Positions 11,473 to 21,403 are shown, counted from the first letter of the stretch. The stretch: 64,000 nt of DNA from Mesostigma viride (GCA_009746045.1 RPFO01000041.1:1778613-1842612); one strand, 5' to 3'. Numbers and translations: made by a program. Notes: generated by a model not told the origin, from the letters alone.

Positions 11473-14013
11473 GTGCCCGCCATCTTGCACGATGTGCTCG
11501 AGCTTGCGGGCATCCCCCATGTCTGGCACCCTGCTGGTCCGCGCCGCCGTCTTCTCTCCGCCGATGAGATCGCCCGACTGCCGAGCTGGGAGCTGGGGTG
11601 GGACGCGGCGCCCGCCCACTACGGGCCGGCCCACTTGGTGGATGTCACTGCCAGCGGCCCCTCCTGCCCCATCTGCTTGGACCTGCCTCGCCCTGGTGAC
11701 GGTCTCTGCCGCCTCCCTGCTTGCGGCCACGTCTTCCATCAAGCTTGCATCGCCACGAGCTTGCACACGACCTCCGCCACCTGCCCCCTTTGCCGGGCCG
11801 CGGTCCTTTCCCCCTTGCCTCCTGGCGTTCTCCCGCTGGGGCCCTCGCCCGTGTCCGTGCGCCGCCAGTCCCACGCGCCTGCCCCGACACCTGCCTCCCC
11901 TGTGCGTGGTCGTGGGTCGCGCGCCGGCTTGGCTGCCTCCTCCAGCGCCCCCCTCCCGGCCGTGGGGGCCGTCCCCGCGCCGGTCTTGTCCTCGGCTGCC
12001 ACGAGCCCTGCTGACCGCCCGGCGGCCGGCCCCGCCCTGGGTTCCGCTGCAGCTGTAGTTCCTCTGGCTGAGGGTGCTCCCGACCCCTCCCCCTCTCGAC
12101 CCGGGCCGGCCCAACCGGGTGGGCGCACCCCCTCAGATGGCTTCCATTATTGCCAAGTCGATGGTCCCCTTGGTGACCCGTGTGGCGCGCGCCTGCCCAA
12201 CCGGAATTCGTTGCTGGTGCACATTCGGGCTTCCCACCCCCACATCACGGAGGCCGCCATGCGCGCCATGGACTGCTACCGCTGCCCGGCAGCCCATTGC
12301 CAGCGGATTTTTTCGATCCACGGGCGGTACCAGCATGAGCGGCAGTGCCGCCGCCAAACCCCCCAGAACGGCCTGCCCGGCGGCCCGGCGGCCGCACCGG
12401 CCTCCCGGTCCGGGGCGGCCCCTCGGTCGGCCCCTGCCCCTCCACCGGCATCGCAGGGTACGAGCGATCCGGGGGACCTCTCGGCAGGCTGGGCATTCCT
12501 GGCCACGCTCCCTTTTGCCGCCTGTGCGCGCAACCCTTGCATGACGCTCCCGGACGTCCCTCACCGCGCCCGGAGCTTGTTTACGCGCTGCGCCCTGCTT
12601 TCCCTGGCCCGGATGCATAGTCACCCTCTCGACGAACTCGGCCACAAGCTGTTTCTCGTCACCCCCCGGCTCCTCTTAGCGCCGTTGGAGCGGGGCGTGC
12701 GTGGCGTACAGGGTGCGGTCATCGCTCGCTGCCGGCGGTTCCTCCTCGGGGATTGGGAAGGGCTGTGGGCGCTGCAGCCTCCGGCCTCCACCCGGGTGTC
12801 GGGGGCCGCCTCCTTTGCCCGGGTGGAAGCTGACGTCATGCGGTTGGTGAAGGTAGGTGAATTGAGCCGGGCCATGCAAAAGCTTGAACTGACCGCGTTG
12901 GCTCCCTCCACTCCCCCGACCCTGCAGGCTTTGCGCGACCTTCACCCCGACGAACCGGCCTTTGCGGTGCCCGCCCCGGCCACCCCCCCGCCCCCGCCTA
13001 TTGTCCTGGACCTGGACATCTTCACGGCTGTGCTGAAGGATCTGCCGAACGCCTCCTCCACCGGCCCCTCAGGCTGGCGCTACGAGCACCTCTCCGTGAT
13101 GGCGGGCCATGGCGGGGCGACCGCACTCTTTGAGGCTGCCGCCGACTTGGCCGCGGGGTCCCTGGCCCCCGCGGCGCGCCCTTGGCTGGCTGGGGCACGC
13201 CTCATTGCCCTCCTGAAAGACGACGTCCCCCCGCCTGCTGGCCGCGTTCGTCCCATTGCTTGCGGCGAGGTCCTACGCAAGCTGGTGAGTAAGGTCATTT
13301 GTCGCCAAAAGGCCCCCGAGTTTCGCGCCTACTTCTGCCCCAACCGGAGTGATACTGAGGAGTCCGTCGCGGCCCAGCTTGGCGTCGCCACCAAAGGGGG
13401 CAGCGACATCATCGTGCACACAGTTCAGGCCTACCTCGAGACGCATCCGACCCATGTGGCGCTGAAGGTGGATTGCCACAATGCGTTCAATGCTGTCACC
13501 AAGGCTAGCATCTTTGAGGCCGTCGGCGAGGCGTTCCCTGACCTTCTTGCGTGGACAGCAGCCTGCTACGGCGAACCCACTCAACTCTCCTTCCTCATGG
13601 AGGATGGGACGTTCGCCGACATCGCTTCCCGCACGGGAACCCAGCAAGGTGACCCCCTCGGCCCCTTTTACCTGTCTGCCCCGCTGCACAAGGCTCTCCA
13701 AGGTGTCCACGCTGCGCACCCGGATGTCGTGCTCCTCGCCTATATGGACGATATCCATGCCCTTGGCCCGGCCGACGCTGTGGTTGCCGCCCTGGCTGCC
13801 CTTGAAGTGGCCATGGCGGCCATCAACCTTCGGCTCACCCTCCCCAAGTGTGCAGTCTTTTCGCCCCAGGGGGACTGCTCTGGCTTCCCCGCGGCTATCC
13901 CGGGGGCATTGGCGCGGGCGCGTGGTTTCTCGTGCCTGGGCGTCCCTGTGGGTGACCCTGACTACGTCGAAGAGGAGCTCCGGGCCACCGTGGAACAGCG
14001 CACCCATGTCCTG
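11473..14013 (+). CDS. LINE protein, middle part: RING-H2, C2H2, reverse transcriptase
   Basis: The frame carries a RING-H2 finger at residues 65-107 (C65, C68, C84, H86, H89, C92, C104, C107) and a C2H2-like finger near residues 222-255, with a second Cys/His pair shortly after. A complete-looking LINE reverse transcriptase follows, with QQGDPLGP and the catalytic AYMDD (about residue 755, nucleotides 13738-13752). The coding character moves to another frame near 14010; the residual frame runs on to 14598 as nonsense. RING-H2 fingers are typical of ubiquitin ligases, but whether this one is active cannot be told. Confidence 0.85.
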
Positions 14014-15392
14014 AGACTTGGGCGCGCCTCAAGGACCCCCAGACCAAAGGGCTCCTCCTGTGGTTTTGCGCCCACCCGCGGGTGGTTCACTGGCTCCGTG
14101 GCGCTCCCCCCCACTTGGTGCGGCTTGCCGCGGAAGGCCATGACGAGCGCATTCAGGCCGCCTTGCAGGTGCTCCTCCCCGGCCCTAGCCTGCCAGCTCA
14201 CTCCATGCGCTTGGCCACCCTCCCCTGCCGCATGGGCGGGTGTGGGCTCACCCGCGCCGCCCGCCTCGCCCCCGCCGCCTTCCTTGGCTCTGTTGCTCAG
14301 GCCTGGGCGGAGATCCGCCGGTTGGTCCCCAGCGCCGTCAGCGCCATTCCCGACTTGGTCACCCCATCCCCCTTCCCCTTTGTGCAGGCTGTGCAGGATT
14401 CTTACCTCGGGATCCAGCAGGCTTGCGACCTCGTCCGCCCCGCTCAGGCCGTCCACCGTCGCCTGCCCCGGGGCACGCCCGGCGTGTCCACTGTCGTCAG
14501 TCCTAGTGTCTTCCCTGCCTGCGTTCATGAAAAACAACAAAAGACCTACGCGGGTATACTACACTGTGCCGACTGGATGGGTCTGCATGCGAGCTTGAAC
14601 GATCAGGGGAAGGCTTGGCTTCACTCCGTTTCCCTTGAGGGGAGCGTGGGGTCCGCATTCCTGCGCGCCCTCCCCATGAGCCCTTTGTTCACACTGGTTC
14701 CGGCCCTTTACGCCATCGCTCTCCGCCACCAGCTCTTTGCCCCGCAACCTCTCATCACGGCGGGTGCGTCCTGCGGCAGCTGCGGGCTTGCTCTGGATAC
14801 TACTGGGACGCACTACATCGCGTGCATGGGTGGCCAGCAGAACCAGAACTGGTTCCTCTATCTCCATACCGCTCTCCTCCGGGTGGTGTGTGCCATGGTT
14901 CGGTCGGTCTTTCCCCACTCCACCATTAAGTGCGAGGACGCGGATGGGGCCGCCCTCTACTCACCCAACCACCGCCCCGACATTACCGTGCTTGACTACG
15001 ACGGGCAGGGTTGCCACCTGCTCATCGATGTCTCCGTGGCTCGGCCGCTTTCCGGTCGCCACATCCTCCGGGCGGCTGTGGATGCCGGCGCTGCTGCCGC
15101 TGTGGCTGAGCGCGACAAGTTTGCCTCCTACGGCAATGTGGGGCCCCACCGGGTCATCCCCTTTGTCCTTGAGGAGTTCGGGGCCATGGGCCCCAAGACA
15201 GCGGAGTTTTTCCACGAGTGCTGCCAGCGCCGTGAAGACCGCCTCGACCTCGAGGGTCAGACCGCCCCGTGGTCGGCCCGCACGTGGTCCTCGTATTGGC
15301 GGCAGCGTCTGTCACTCGCCCTCACTCGCACCGTGGCTGATGTGTTATTCCGCCGCACCCGGGCCGACTTTGTCGCGACCCACGCGGTCTAG
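14014..15392 (+). CDS. LINE protein, C-terminal part: thumb, CCHC and endonuclease
   Basis: This is the third-frame continuation of the same protein; its first ATG is at 14082, but homologous-looking sequence already begins near 14013. It contains a cysteine/histidine knuckle (C-G-S-C then T-H-Y-I-A-C) near residues 229-247 counted from 14082. About 45 residues later comes the restriction-like endonuclease core RPDITV...LLIDVS. This is the CCHC plus PD...D order of RLE-type LINEs. The stop at 15390-15392 is matched by the fragment at 1535-1653. It needs a frame change to be expressed with the RT. Confidence 0.8.
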
Positions 15393-15615
15393 ATTCCTTC
15401 CAGGCCTGCATGGTGGGCCGGCAGCGCTGTTGCTGCGTGTAGTTTTGTGATGTATAGTTAGTTGTACCTTGTGCCGCTGGCGTGATCCTTGGATGTCTGT
15501 GTCAGATTACTATTAATTTCTTCAGGGTTATTCTCCCAGTCATCGGTTTTTTCCTTATGTTGCATGCCTATCTCACCTTCGTAATCTATCATTCTCAATG
15601 AATATATATATAAGT

Positions 15616-16378
15616 CCTTCCTGTCCCCTGTCTTACCCACGCGCGTAGCAACGGGGTATATGTTTTCTGTCGTGTCCGATTTCATGTTCGTGACTGTTGG
15701 TACCCACGTTGCCCCAGAGGCCAACGTTCGTGAGCCGTGGGCGGACCCCCAGAGGGCAACGCTGCCTACGGCTCGAGGGTAGTCACCGGCTGGCCGTTGC
15801 CTTACTGTGTTGCCGGTGGCTGTACCTCAACGTTCTTCGTACTGTTTGTGAACGTTTTGTTTCTGCCTTGTGTTTCTCTCTCGCTGTGAGCACGTCACCT
15901 GCACGTAGAGGTATCCTGGGTGGGCTGTCCTCCTTTTCTTTCCCTTCCTGCATTTCATGCTTCAATACCGTGTGATATTGCTTTACACCTAATCGGTAGT
16001 TCATGGGAACCTCTCGCAATAGACGTAATAATGACGGAGGTTATAGACGTATTCATCACAGAGGCAGGTTAGTCTATTAGGGATAATATACTACTCCCAT
16101 AAGGGCTGCACCAGACTAGGTATCTCACACAGCTACCTGCACATGATGTGTTGCGAGCACTAGCTAGAGCAGCTCCACCTGGGCACCTCCTTTAGGTCAT
16201 AAGCACTAGATAGTGTTTGATACAGCAGCTCTATAGCACTACTGGTCATAGCCTAGCGGTTAATAGTTAATAGCTAATAGAGTTAATATCAGTAATAAGT
16301 ACTATTAAAGTATATATATACATTACGCGGTTGTCATCTCTCTCTCTCTCTCTCACTGCTACGTTCCACGAGGGTGAC
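15616..16378. other. Unassigned DNA with a short (TC)n tract
   Basis: No gene is supported. A (TC)n run lies at 16339-16353. Around 16080-16280 there are several TAGC/CTAG-rich short repeats without clear structure. Confidence 0.4.
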
Positions 16379-16655
16379 CCCACTGGGGTTCCGGGGGTTG
16401 GCGCGGCGCCGTGGGTCCCTGGGGGGCTTAGGGTCCCTGGGGGACTTGGGGGACTTGGGGGGCTTAGGGTCCCTGGGGGACTTGGGGTTGGCGCGGCGCT
16501 GTGGGTCCCTGGGGGACTTGGGGGACTTGGTGTCCCTGGGGGACTTGGGGTTGGCGCGGCGCTGTGGGGGTGCGTGGGGTGCGTGGAGTGCGTGGGGTGC
16601 GTGGGGTGCGTGGAGTGCGTGGGGTGCGTGGGGTGCGTGGAGTGCGTGGGGTAAA
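16379..16655. repeat. GC-rich minisatellites
   Basis: Two arrays lie together. From about 16395 to 16565 the unit is GGGTCCCTGGGGGACTTGG and its shortened forms, broken by GTTGGCGCGGCGCTGT. From about 16568 to 16650 the unit is GCGTGGGGT/GCGTGGAGT (9 bp). Open frames over them on both strands are artefacts. Confidence 0.9.
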
Positions 16656-16669
16656 TGTAAAAAAACAAA

Positions 16670-16745
16670 AGGACAGGAGGGATCGAACCCGCGTTTCTCA
16701 GTCATCTCAGTGAGTACTCCGCGCGAGCCCGGGCTCCTAACCGGT
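16670..16745 (-). repeat. tRNA-like / SINE-like segment with a B-box
   Basis: The minus strand carries GGGTTCGATCCCTCCTG, a good Pol III B-box (GGTTCRANNCC) with the paired flanks of a T-arm, about 45 bases after a weak A-box-like block. I could not fold a full cloverleaf with a 7-base anticodon loop. A tRNA-derived SINE piece is likelier than a working tRNA. Confidence 0.35.
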
Positions 16746-16999
16746 CGGGGGCGTGTGCGTTTGTGTCGTCTCCCTGTATTCAGCGAGGACTCCGCACCGC
16801 CCCCCGGTTGTTGGAGTTTGTTCCGTTTTGCCCGCTTATATCCGCGTGGGGAGTGAGCGAGTTGCCGGGTTTTCCGGGGTCGGTTGTGGCGCGGCGCTCG
16901 TGCCAAAGGGTTGGCGGGGTGGGGTTAAATAAGCAAAAAACGGGGTATTTGTGTCTGCGGGGCGGGATCCCGCCCAGTGTAGTCCCTTCCTAACGGGCG

Positions 17000-17065
17000 A
17001 CCAACGGGATGCTGGACAGAACTGGTGCGGGGTTCGATTCCGCCCGCCTTCGCACGGTCTACCGA
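17000..17065 (+). repeat. Second tRNA-like segment with a B-box
   Basis: GCGGGGTTCGATTCCGCC near 17032-17049 forms a T-arm-like hairpin with a matching B-box. The flanks share blocks with the 16670 segment (ACTCCGC, ACCGGT), so both may be pieces of one repeat family. No convincing anticodon arm was found. Confidence 0.35.
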
Positions 17066-17099
17066 CCGGTATTCCTACCAGGCGAAGACTCCGCAGACA

Positions 17100-17270
17100 C
17101 CCCTTTTGTTTTTTTCCCCTTCGGCCGGCGCTCCGCGCCGGCGGCGCGGCGCTGGACGGGCGCGTGGGGTGCGCGGGGCGCGTGGAGGGCCGAGGGGGCA
17201 GGGGCAGGCGCAGGGGGCGGGCAGGGAGGGGCGGCCGGGGGGGGGGGGGGGCCTGCGTAGCTGCATGAGG
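17100..17270. repeat. GC-rich low-complexity DNA at the edge of the viral part
   Basis: A G-rich stretch (GGGGCAGGGGCAGG..., ending in a run of 14 G) closes the host-like repeat region. Beyond 17270 the DNA turns AT-rich and the compact gene region starts. The boundary itself shows no obvious integration signature. Confidence 0.5.
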
Positions 17271-17412
17271 GTTACAGAAATAGTTTTTGTTTTTTAATAA
17301 GTCAGAGTACAATGTTCATTTTTTAAAATCCTTTTTATTAATTAAAACAATTGATTAAAAGGCATCGATAACTAGATACGTGTCTAGCCCTGTGACTGCC
17401 TTATTCGACTTC

Positions 17413-18482
17413 TCACGCCGCCACCTCCACGGGAAAGCAGAGGGGGGAAGGAGCACCGCAGGTGCACAAATTCGGCATCTCGTCGGCGTCGCTATACCAC
17501 TCGTCGCCCCCGACAAAACACGTGCACTCGATGGGGGTAGACCGCTCCTGCATGGAGTCCACCCTTCCCCAAAAGACCTGGAGATCCGCCTTCCTGTGCT
17601 CCTTCTCTTGCTTGAAGGGGCATTCCTCCCTAACTCGCGGCCCGTACGCGAAACTCGGTCCCACCGAGTCGTCCCACACGCGCCACCCGCTCTCCTCCTC
17701 GTATTTCTTCACCATGGCACCGTGGAGAACGACCTCTCCGATGCCATCGAAGGTCCAGTCGCGAGGGAGAGGGCAAGTGACAGGCCTCAAGTCCTCGGGA
17801 TACTCGATGCATCCCACGCTGGAAAGGTGCTCGGGGCGCTCGTAGATGGTGTTCATCAGGTTCCTGACGATTCGCTCGGTCGTCCCCTTGCAAACGATGG
17901 CGACCGCCGGGGAGATCCTCCATCCGAGCGTGTAGATGGACGTGCCGATCCTCTCGCCCATGAAGTCGGTCCAGTGATCGTGCCTCTCGCAGGGGGCGTG
18001 GTAGTCTCCTGCCACCTTCCTCGCGTGCATGGAGAGGAGCGCAAAGTCCTGGTTTCCCTTGTCGACTCCGCGCACCTCGAGCGCCTTGTAAAACGTCCAC
18101 AGATCCATGGAGACGGAATAGTTTCTCACGAGGATGGCGGGGTAGCACCTGCGCGCTCAAAAAACGTTGACAACCGCGATACGGGCGAATGGGTCGAATA
18201 AACAAATTAGCATCGATACGAGTTGAAACTATATCGAGTTGAAACAGATAAACGACTCAAAAATTAATAACAAAAAGCGCGCACTCACTCGATGGCGTCC
18301 ATAGCCACCTCGATCGTCCGTGACGACAGGCACAAATCCGAACTTTTGATAGAGAGCGCGAGTCTCACAGCACAGAAAGCCAGCGCGCGATCCTCTTCGC
18401 GAATCTTATCTCGCTTCCTCTTCTTCTCCTCCAAATCCATGGCCTTGCGTGTGGTGGGGCTGAGCTTGGTGTGAGTGGCCAT
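17413..18482 (-). CDS. Spliced gene of unknown function (309 residues)
   Basis: Two frames on the minus strand join through an intron. Exon 1 runs from the ATG at 18482 to 18289. The intron (18288-18149, 140 bp) starts GTGAGT and ends GCGCAG. Exon 2 runs from 18148 to 17413. Splicing removes the in-frame stop made by GAG-TGA at the exon 1 edge and keeps the frame (930 coding bases, 309 residues). The N-terminus is charged and Lys/Arg/Glu-rich (KKRKRDKIREED at about 20-31). Exon 2 has several Cys, including a C-terminal ECTCF...LCTCG cluster that could bind metal. I recognise no family. It is divergent from the spliced gene at 18873, sharing a 390-bp upstream region. Virus or host origin is open. 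Confidence 0.75.
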
Positions 18483-18872
18483 GGTGGAGTGTGCTGTGCC
18501 ACTTTACCTTTGGGATTTCCTCCTTATTTCCTTCCACTTGTGCCCCTGGAAAAAAAAACGGCAAAAAAGCGGCAAAAAAAAGCGGCAAAAAAAAGCGGCA
18601 AAAAATTAAGGGAAAAAGTTTCGAAAATTTTTCGATTTTTTTTTGAATTTTTTTCGAAATATTTTTTTTTTTGAAACTTTTCGAAATATTCTCGGAATAT
18701 TCCTTTGGCATATTCCGAGCGATATGCTTTTGGTACTGGGGGCACCCCCAGCAAATTTGTGTAGCCCCCGGCGGCTACTGAGGCACCAAAATTTCTAGAG
18801 AAAAGGACCACAAGTCCACTCGAGTCACATCACTCGAGTCACATCACCACACCCATCCGCTCGCTTCCTGCC
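18483..18872. promoter_or_regulatory. Shared divergent upstream region with heat-shock-like sites
   Basis: This spacer lies between two divergent spliced genes. It has an A-rich array of AAAAAAGCGGC units (18546-18605), then TTTCGAAA motifs and a cluster near 18678-18716 with GGAATATTCC. GGAATATTCC is a perfect GAAnnTTC heat-shock-element core. TTCTAGAGAA follows at about 18790. Just before the plus-strand ATG there is a direct repeat of ACTCGAGTCACATC (about 18817-18846). Binding by HSF-type factors is inferred. Confidence 0.5.
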
Positions 18873-19916
18873 ATGGCCGCCATGGCTAGTGCGGGCTCTA
18901 ATCCCACAGACACAATAGGTTGGGAGATCACTCCCACTGAAGCAACCCCGGCAGAAACCCCAGCAGCGCGCGCTATGAGGAGTGAGCTTCTATTTTTTTT
19001 GCGCATCATTATTTCGTTTTCCTTTCACGATTCGAATCGCGCTTTCGATTTGCTCGTCCTTATTTCGTTTTCTCTTCACGTTTCGCAGCGCGCTTTCGTC
19101 TCTAACAAATCTTCGCTCGTTTTTCTCCCACCATCGCGCGCTCCTTTTTTGGTTGCAGTGAGGAATAACAAGAGTGCTGCAACCTCTGACGGGCTCCTCG
19201 TCATCTCGGACGACGACGATCCCACCTACAATCCCGACGTGAAGTCCAAGGGCAAGAAGGTCACCCCGTCGAAGCCTCGAAAGAGGAAGCAGCCAAAATG
19301 GCCCAAGATGGTCGTGCTCGAAGTTCCGGCTCCAGAAGAGTCCTCTCCGATTTGCTTTGTTCACCAAGACACCGTCGGCTGCAGCATGATTCCGACGATG
19401 ATCTACGAGACCCCCTATCGCACCGTGTTGAGCAACGTCACCAGGCATCGCTGCGGGATCGGGTCGTTCGTGTGCACCGAGGCCGCCGCGATGATCGTGG
19501 AGATGTCGAACAACAACGAGTTCACGTGCGTTGTCTGCCGCAAGGGCAAGGACGACAACATCTTCCTCGGTGGTCCGGATCCTCACATGGCCGCAGCTCT
19601 CCAGCTGCTCCCTTACCCGTGCCCCTACGACTGCAAGGGCTTCTTCCTGCTGAAGAACTTGAAGACGCACCAGAAGCAGTGCGACAAGGGGCCGTGCCCC
19701 AACACCTGGGAATTCCGCGGGCAGCAGTTCGGCTGCGGACGCCGCCCTCGCACCAGGCACGACTGCGAGTACCAGGTGGCGAAGAAGGCGGACGGCTCCG
19801 TCGACCCCGCGGTCCTCATGCAGTTCCTGCACAAGCTGGCCAGCAAGCTGCCCTTCAGCTCCGAGGCCTCGGACTTCGTCTTCAAGGTTATCGGTGCCGA
19901 CGTGATCAGCCGTTGA
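18873..19916 (+). CDS. Spliced nuclear zinc-finger protein (288 residues)
   Basis: The ATG at 18873 sits in a strong context (GCCATGGC). An intron at 18982-19158 (177 bp, GTGAGC...TTGCAG) is in frame, so the frame stays open through it. The intron part would encode only an F/S/L-rich stretch and has the T-rich composition of an intron. After splicing the protein has an acidic patch (SDDDDP), a basic nuclear-localisation-like stretch (KSKGKK...KPRKRKQPKWPK), and a C-terminal Cys/His-rich half. That half contains C-V-V-C, then CPYDC...H-x3-QC...CP and further Cys, which resembles the paired zinc fingers of SIAH/TRAF-type proteins. No RING is evident. The 15-bp palindrome AGCCGTT-G-AACGGCT overlaps the stop. 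Confidence 0.75.
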   Translation: MAAMASAGSNPTDTIGWEITPTEATPAETPAARAMRSELLFFLRIIISFSFHDSNRAFDLLVLISFSLHVSQRAFVSNKSSLVFLPPSRAPFLVAVRNNKSAATSDGLLVISDDDDPTYNPDVKSKGKKVTPSKPRKRKQPKWPKMVVLEVPAPEESSPICFVHQDTVGCSMIPTMIYETPYRTVLSNVTRHRCGIGSFVCTEAAAMIVEMSNNNEFTCVVCRKGKDDNIFLGGPDPHMAAALQLLPYPCPYDCKGFFLLKNLKTHQKQCDKGPCPNTWEFRGQQFGCGRRPRTRHDCEYQVAKKADGSVDPAVLMQFLHKLASKLPFSSEASDFVFKVIGADVISR

Positions 19917-20112
19917 ACGGCTTTGTGGTGCTGGGACACCTTAGAGTGCAGTCAGGGACTCCTCTATTTGCGTATTTTGTTCAGTTGATTTGATGATGAG
20001 ATTTAATGGCATTCGGCACTTAATGAATATTGATTAATGAAAAATTGATTCGTTCAAAATGAGTCCCAAACTTTGTTGTGAAGTGATATAAGCAAACATC
20101 AAACCATACAGC

Positions 20113-20139
20113 CTGGCAGCAGTTGGTTCCTGCTGCCAG
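20113..20139. terminator. Strong hairpin between convergent genes
   Basis: CTGGCAGCAG and CTGCTGCCAG form a perfect 10-bp stem with a 7-base loop. It lies between the plus gene ending at 19916 and the minus gene ending at 20193. Hairpins at transcript ends act as 3'-end signals in some giant viruses (Mimivirus), so a similar role is plausible. Confidence 0.5.
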
Positions 20140-20160
20140 TGCTCAAAATACAAAAAAAGG

Positions 20161-20181
20161 AGTTGTCCACATTGGACAACT
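20161..20181 (-). terminator. Hairpin just past the end of the MSV199-like gene
   Basis: AGTTGTCC-ACATT-GGACAACT is a perfect 8-bp stem with a 5-base loop. It starts 11 bases past the stop codon of the minus-strand gene at 20193-21107. Its position fits a 3'-end or polyadenylation signal. Confidence 0.55.
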
Positions 20182-20192
20182 TTGTATTCTAA

Positions 20193-21107
20193 TCATTTTT
20201 TCGAGGAGAGACGTTTTGGTTGGGGTGCAGGAGGCAGCAGCTTGTGGTGGGCGTTGACCTCCTCCCTCTTCCTCTTGTTCTCCAGGGCGAGGGACCTCTC
20301 CTGAGGGACCTTGGCCTCCTCGTGCATCTTCAGATTCTTGAAGACCCCGAATAACTGCCCTCCTATATCCGTGATGCTCTGGACGGGATCGGCACCTTTG
20401 GCTATCTCTCTCTGGTTGATGCAATTCATCAGGTCGATGCCGGAGTTCAGGACATCGGTGAAGAAGTCTCTTGTCAGGTCGCTCCTCTTCATCTGATGCA
20501 GATCCCTTATCTCGCGGGTGGGCATACCCGTGACGGTGCGGTTCAGCGTCTCGTTGACTACGGCGTAGACGTTCCTGTTGGGCAATGAGACGCCGCTGGC
20601 CTTGACGGCGGCCATGTGGGTCTTCGTGCTCTCGCAGCTCTTGACCCTCTTGTCGCTCTCCAGCTGCTTCAAGTCCTTGGCGTCGGCCCTCGCGTAAATC
20701 TCGTCGGCCAGGGACCGGTCCGCGTCCAGGTACCTCTCGAGCAGTACGGCCATCGAGTGGCGGAACGCGGCGGCCTTCTTGCCCGGCAGCAGCTGCATGA
20801 TCTTGATCATGCCCTGACGATCCACCACGGGGGTGTCTCGCTGCCTGGCCCCGGGGAATTTCCAGAGATCACAAATAGTGATCACTTCCTCATGTGCTCT
20901 GCCCAGCCTTGTCAAGTACTCAGAGGCCTTCGAGCTTGACTTTTCCATCAGAGTCCCATCTTCGTTCATGAAACAAATAACAGAAATTACATCAAACACC
21001 GAAATCTTGCCATCCGGGGTCACGCGTATCTTGCCGGCAAAAGGGTCTGACTCACCCTCTGGCACGGCGTGCACTGGCTGCAAATAGTTAACAAGAATCT
21101 GAGACAT
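20193..21107 (-). CDS. MSV199/KilA-N-like DNA-binding protein
   Basis: The protein has 304 residues, taking the ATG at 21107 (an in-frame ATG at 21128 also exists). Residues 27-145 match the MSV199/Bro-N-type domain common in giant viruses: IRVTPDGKISVFDVIS, a WKFPG--Q-DTPVVD segment, LLPGKKAA-FR, and RYLDADRSLADEI. The middle region (about 185-250) is typical of KilA/Bro C-terminal parts (LPNRNVYAVVNETLN, then MPTREIRDL). A Lys-rich tail ends in KRLSSKK. Such proteins bind DNA and are thought to regulate viral or host transcription. A second protein with this domain lies at 30431-31282. Confidence 0.85.
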   Translation of the reverse strand: MSQILVNYLQPVHAVPEGESDPFAGKIRVTPDGKISVFDVISVICFMNEDGTLMEKSSSKASEYLTRLGRAHEEVITICDLWKFPGARQRDTPVVDRQGMIKIMQLLPGKKAAAFRHSMAVLLERYLDADRSLADEIYARADAKDLKQLESDKRVKSCESTKTHMAAVKASGVSLPNRNVYAVVNETLNRTVTGMPTREIRDLHQMKRSDLTRDFFTDVLNSGIDLMNCINQREIAKGADPVQSITDIGGQLFGVFKNLKMHEEAKVPQERSLALENKRKREEVNAHHKLLPPAPQPKRLSSKK

Positions 21108-21181
21108 GTTGGAAGTCTGAATTATCATTAATAAAGAATTGTTTTCTTTTAAAATAAACGAACGAGTGGAAGTTTATACGA

Positions 21182-21403
21182 TTATAACGCGTACGAAGAC
21201 GGGCCACTCGGCCTGGGCATGTACGCGATCGCTGCAGTGTACACTATGACACCGCACACTACGGAAACGATCCCGAACGATACCAGCAAACGCCAACGGG
21301 TAGAATCCTTGTCGTCTTTGGAACGTTTCGATAATCCCAACATAATGATGCCAGCTATAACCAGTCCAATACCCGACATGGGGATCAAGTCCGCCCGCGA
21401 CAT
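21182..21403 (-). CDS. Small two-helix membrane protein (73 residues)
   Basis: Residues 10-24 (SGIGLVIAGIIMLGL) and about 40-62 (LLVSFGIVSVVCGVIVYTAA) are hydrophobic segments separated by a charged loop (SKRSKDDKDSTRWR). This pattern of two membrane helices is common among small giant-virus virion membrane proteins. An ATTATATAAATAC promoter-like element lies just upstream of the ATG (about 21408-21420). I cannot name a family. The protein is likely viral because of its size, promoter and neighbours. Confidence 0.7.
   Translation of the reverse strand: MSRADLIPMSGIGLVIAGIIMLGLSKRSKDDKDSTRWRLLVSFGIVSVVCGVIVYTAAIAYMPRPSGPSSYAL

Larger units (their letters stand above)
8667..15615 (+). mobile_element. 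RLE-type LINE with PHD, RING and C2H2 fingers
   Basis: Going 5' to 3', the element has tandem 230-bp units (8667-10063), a GC-rich leader, a coding region (10289-15392) and a 3' UTR of about 220 bp ending in an AT-rich tail near 15597-15615. The coding region reads through PHD, RING-H2, C2H2, reverse transcriptase, CCHC and restriction-like endonuclease modules. It occurs in three frames joined by two one-base faults, at the G-run 11432-11441 and near 14008-14013. An ancestor with one long protein of about 1,700 residues is likely. The CCHC plus PD...D endonuclease at the C-terminus places it with the site-directed (R2/CRE-like) type of LINE rather than APE-type LINEs. The exact 5' end and target duplication were not determined. 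Confidence 0.85.

Noticed and set aside
16670-17065. Two possible tRNA genes
   Set aside because: Only the B-box and T-arm are convincing. No proper anticodon arm could be folded, so they are listed as repeats with low confidence.
17380-18201. 273-codon plus-strand frame opposite the spliced gene
   Set aside because: It spans the antisense of exon 2 and part of the intron. The minus strand has the splice signals, start context and better protein character.
18990-19832. 280-codon minus-strand frame opposite the zinc-finger gene
   Set aside because: It is the antisense of a GC-biased coding region, with no domain or promoter.
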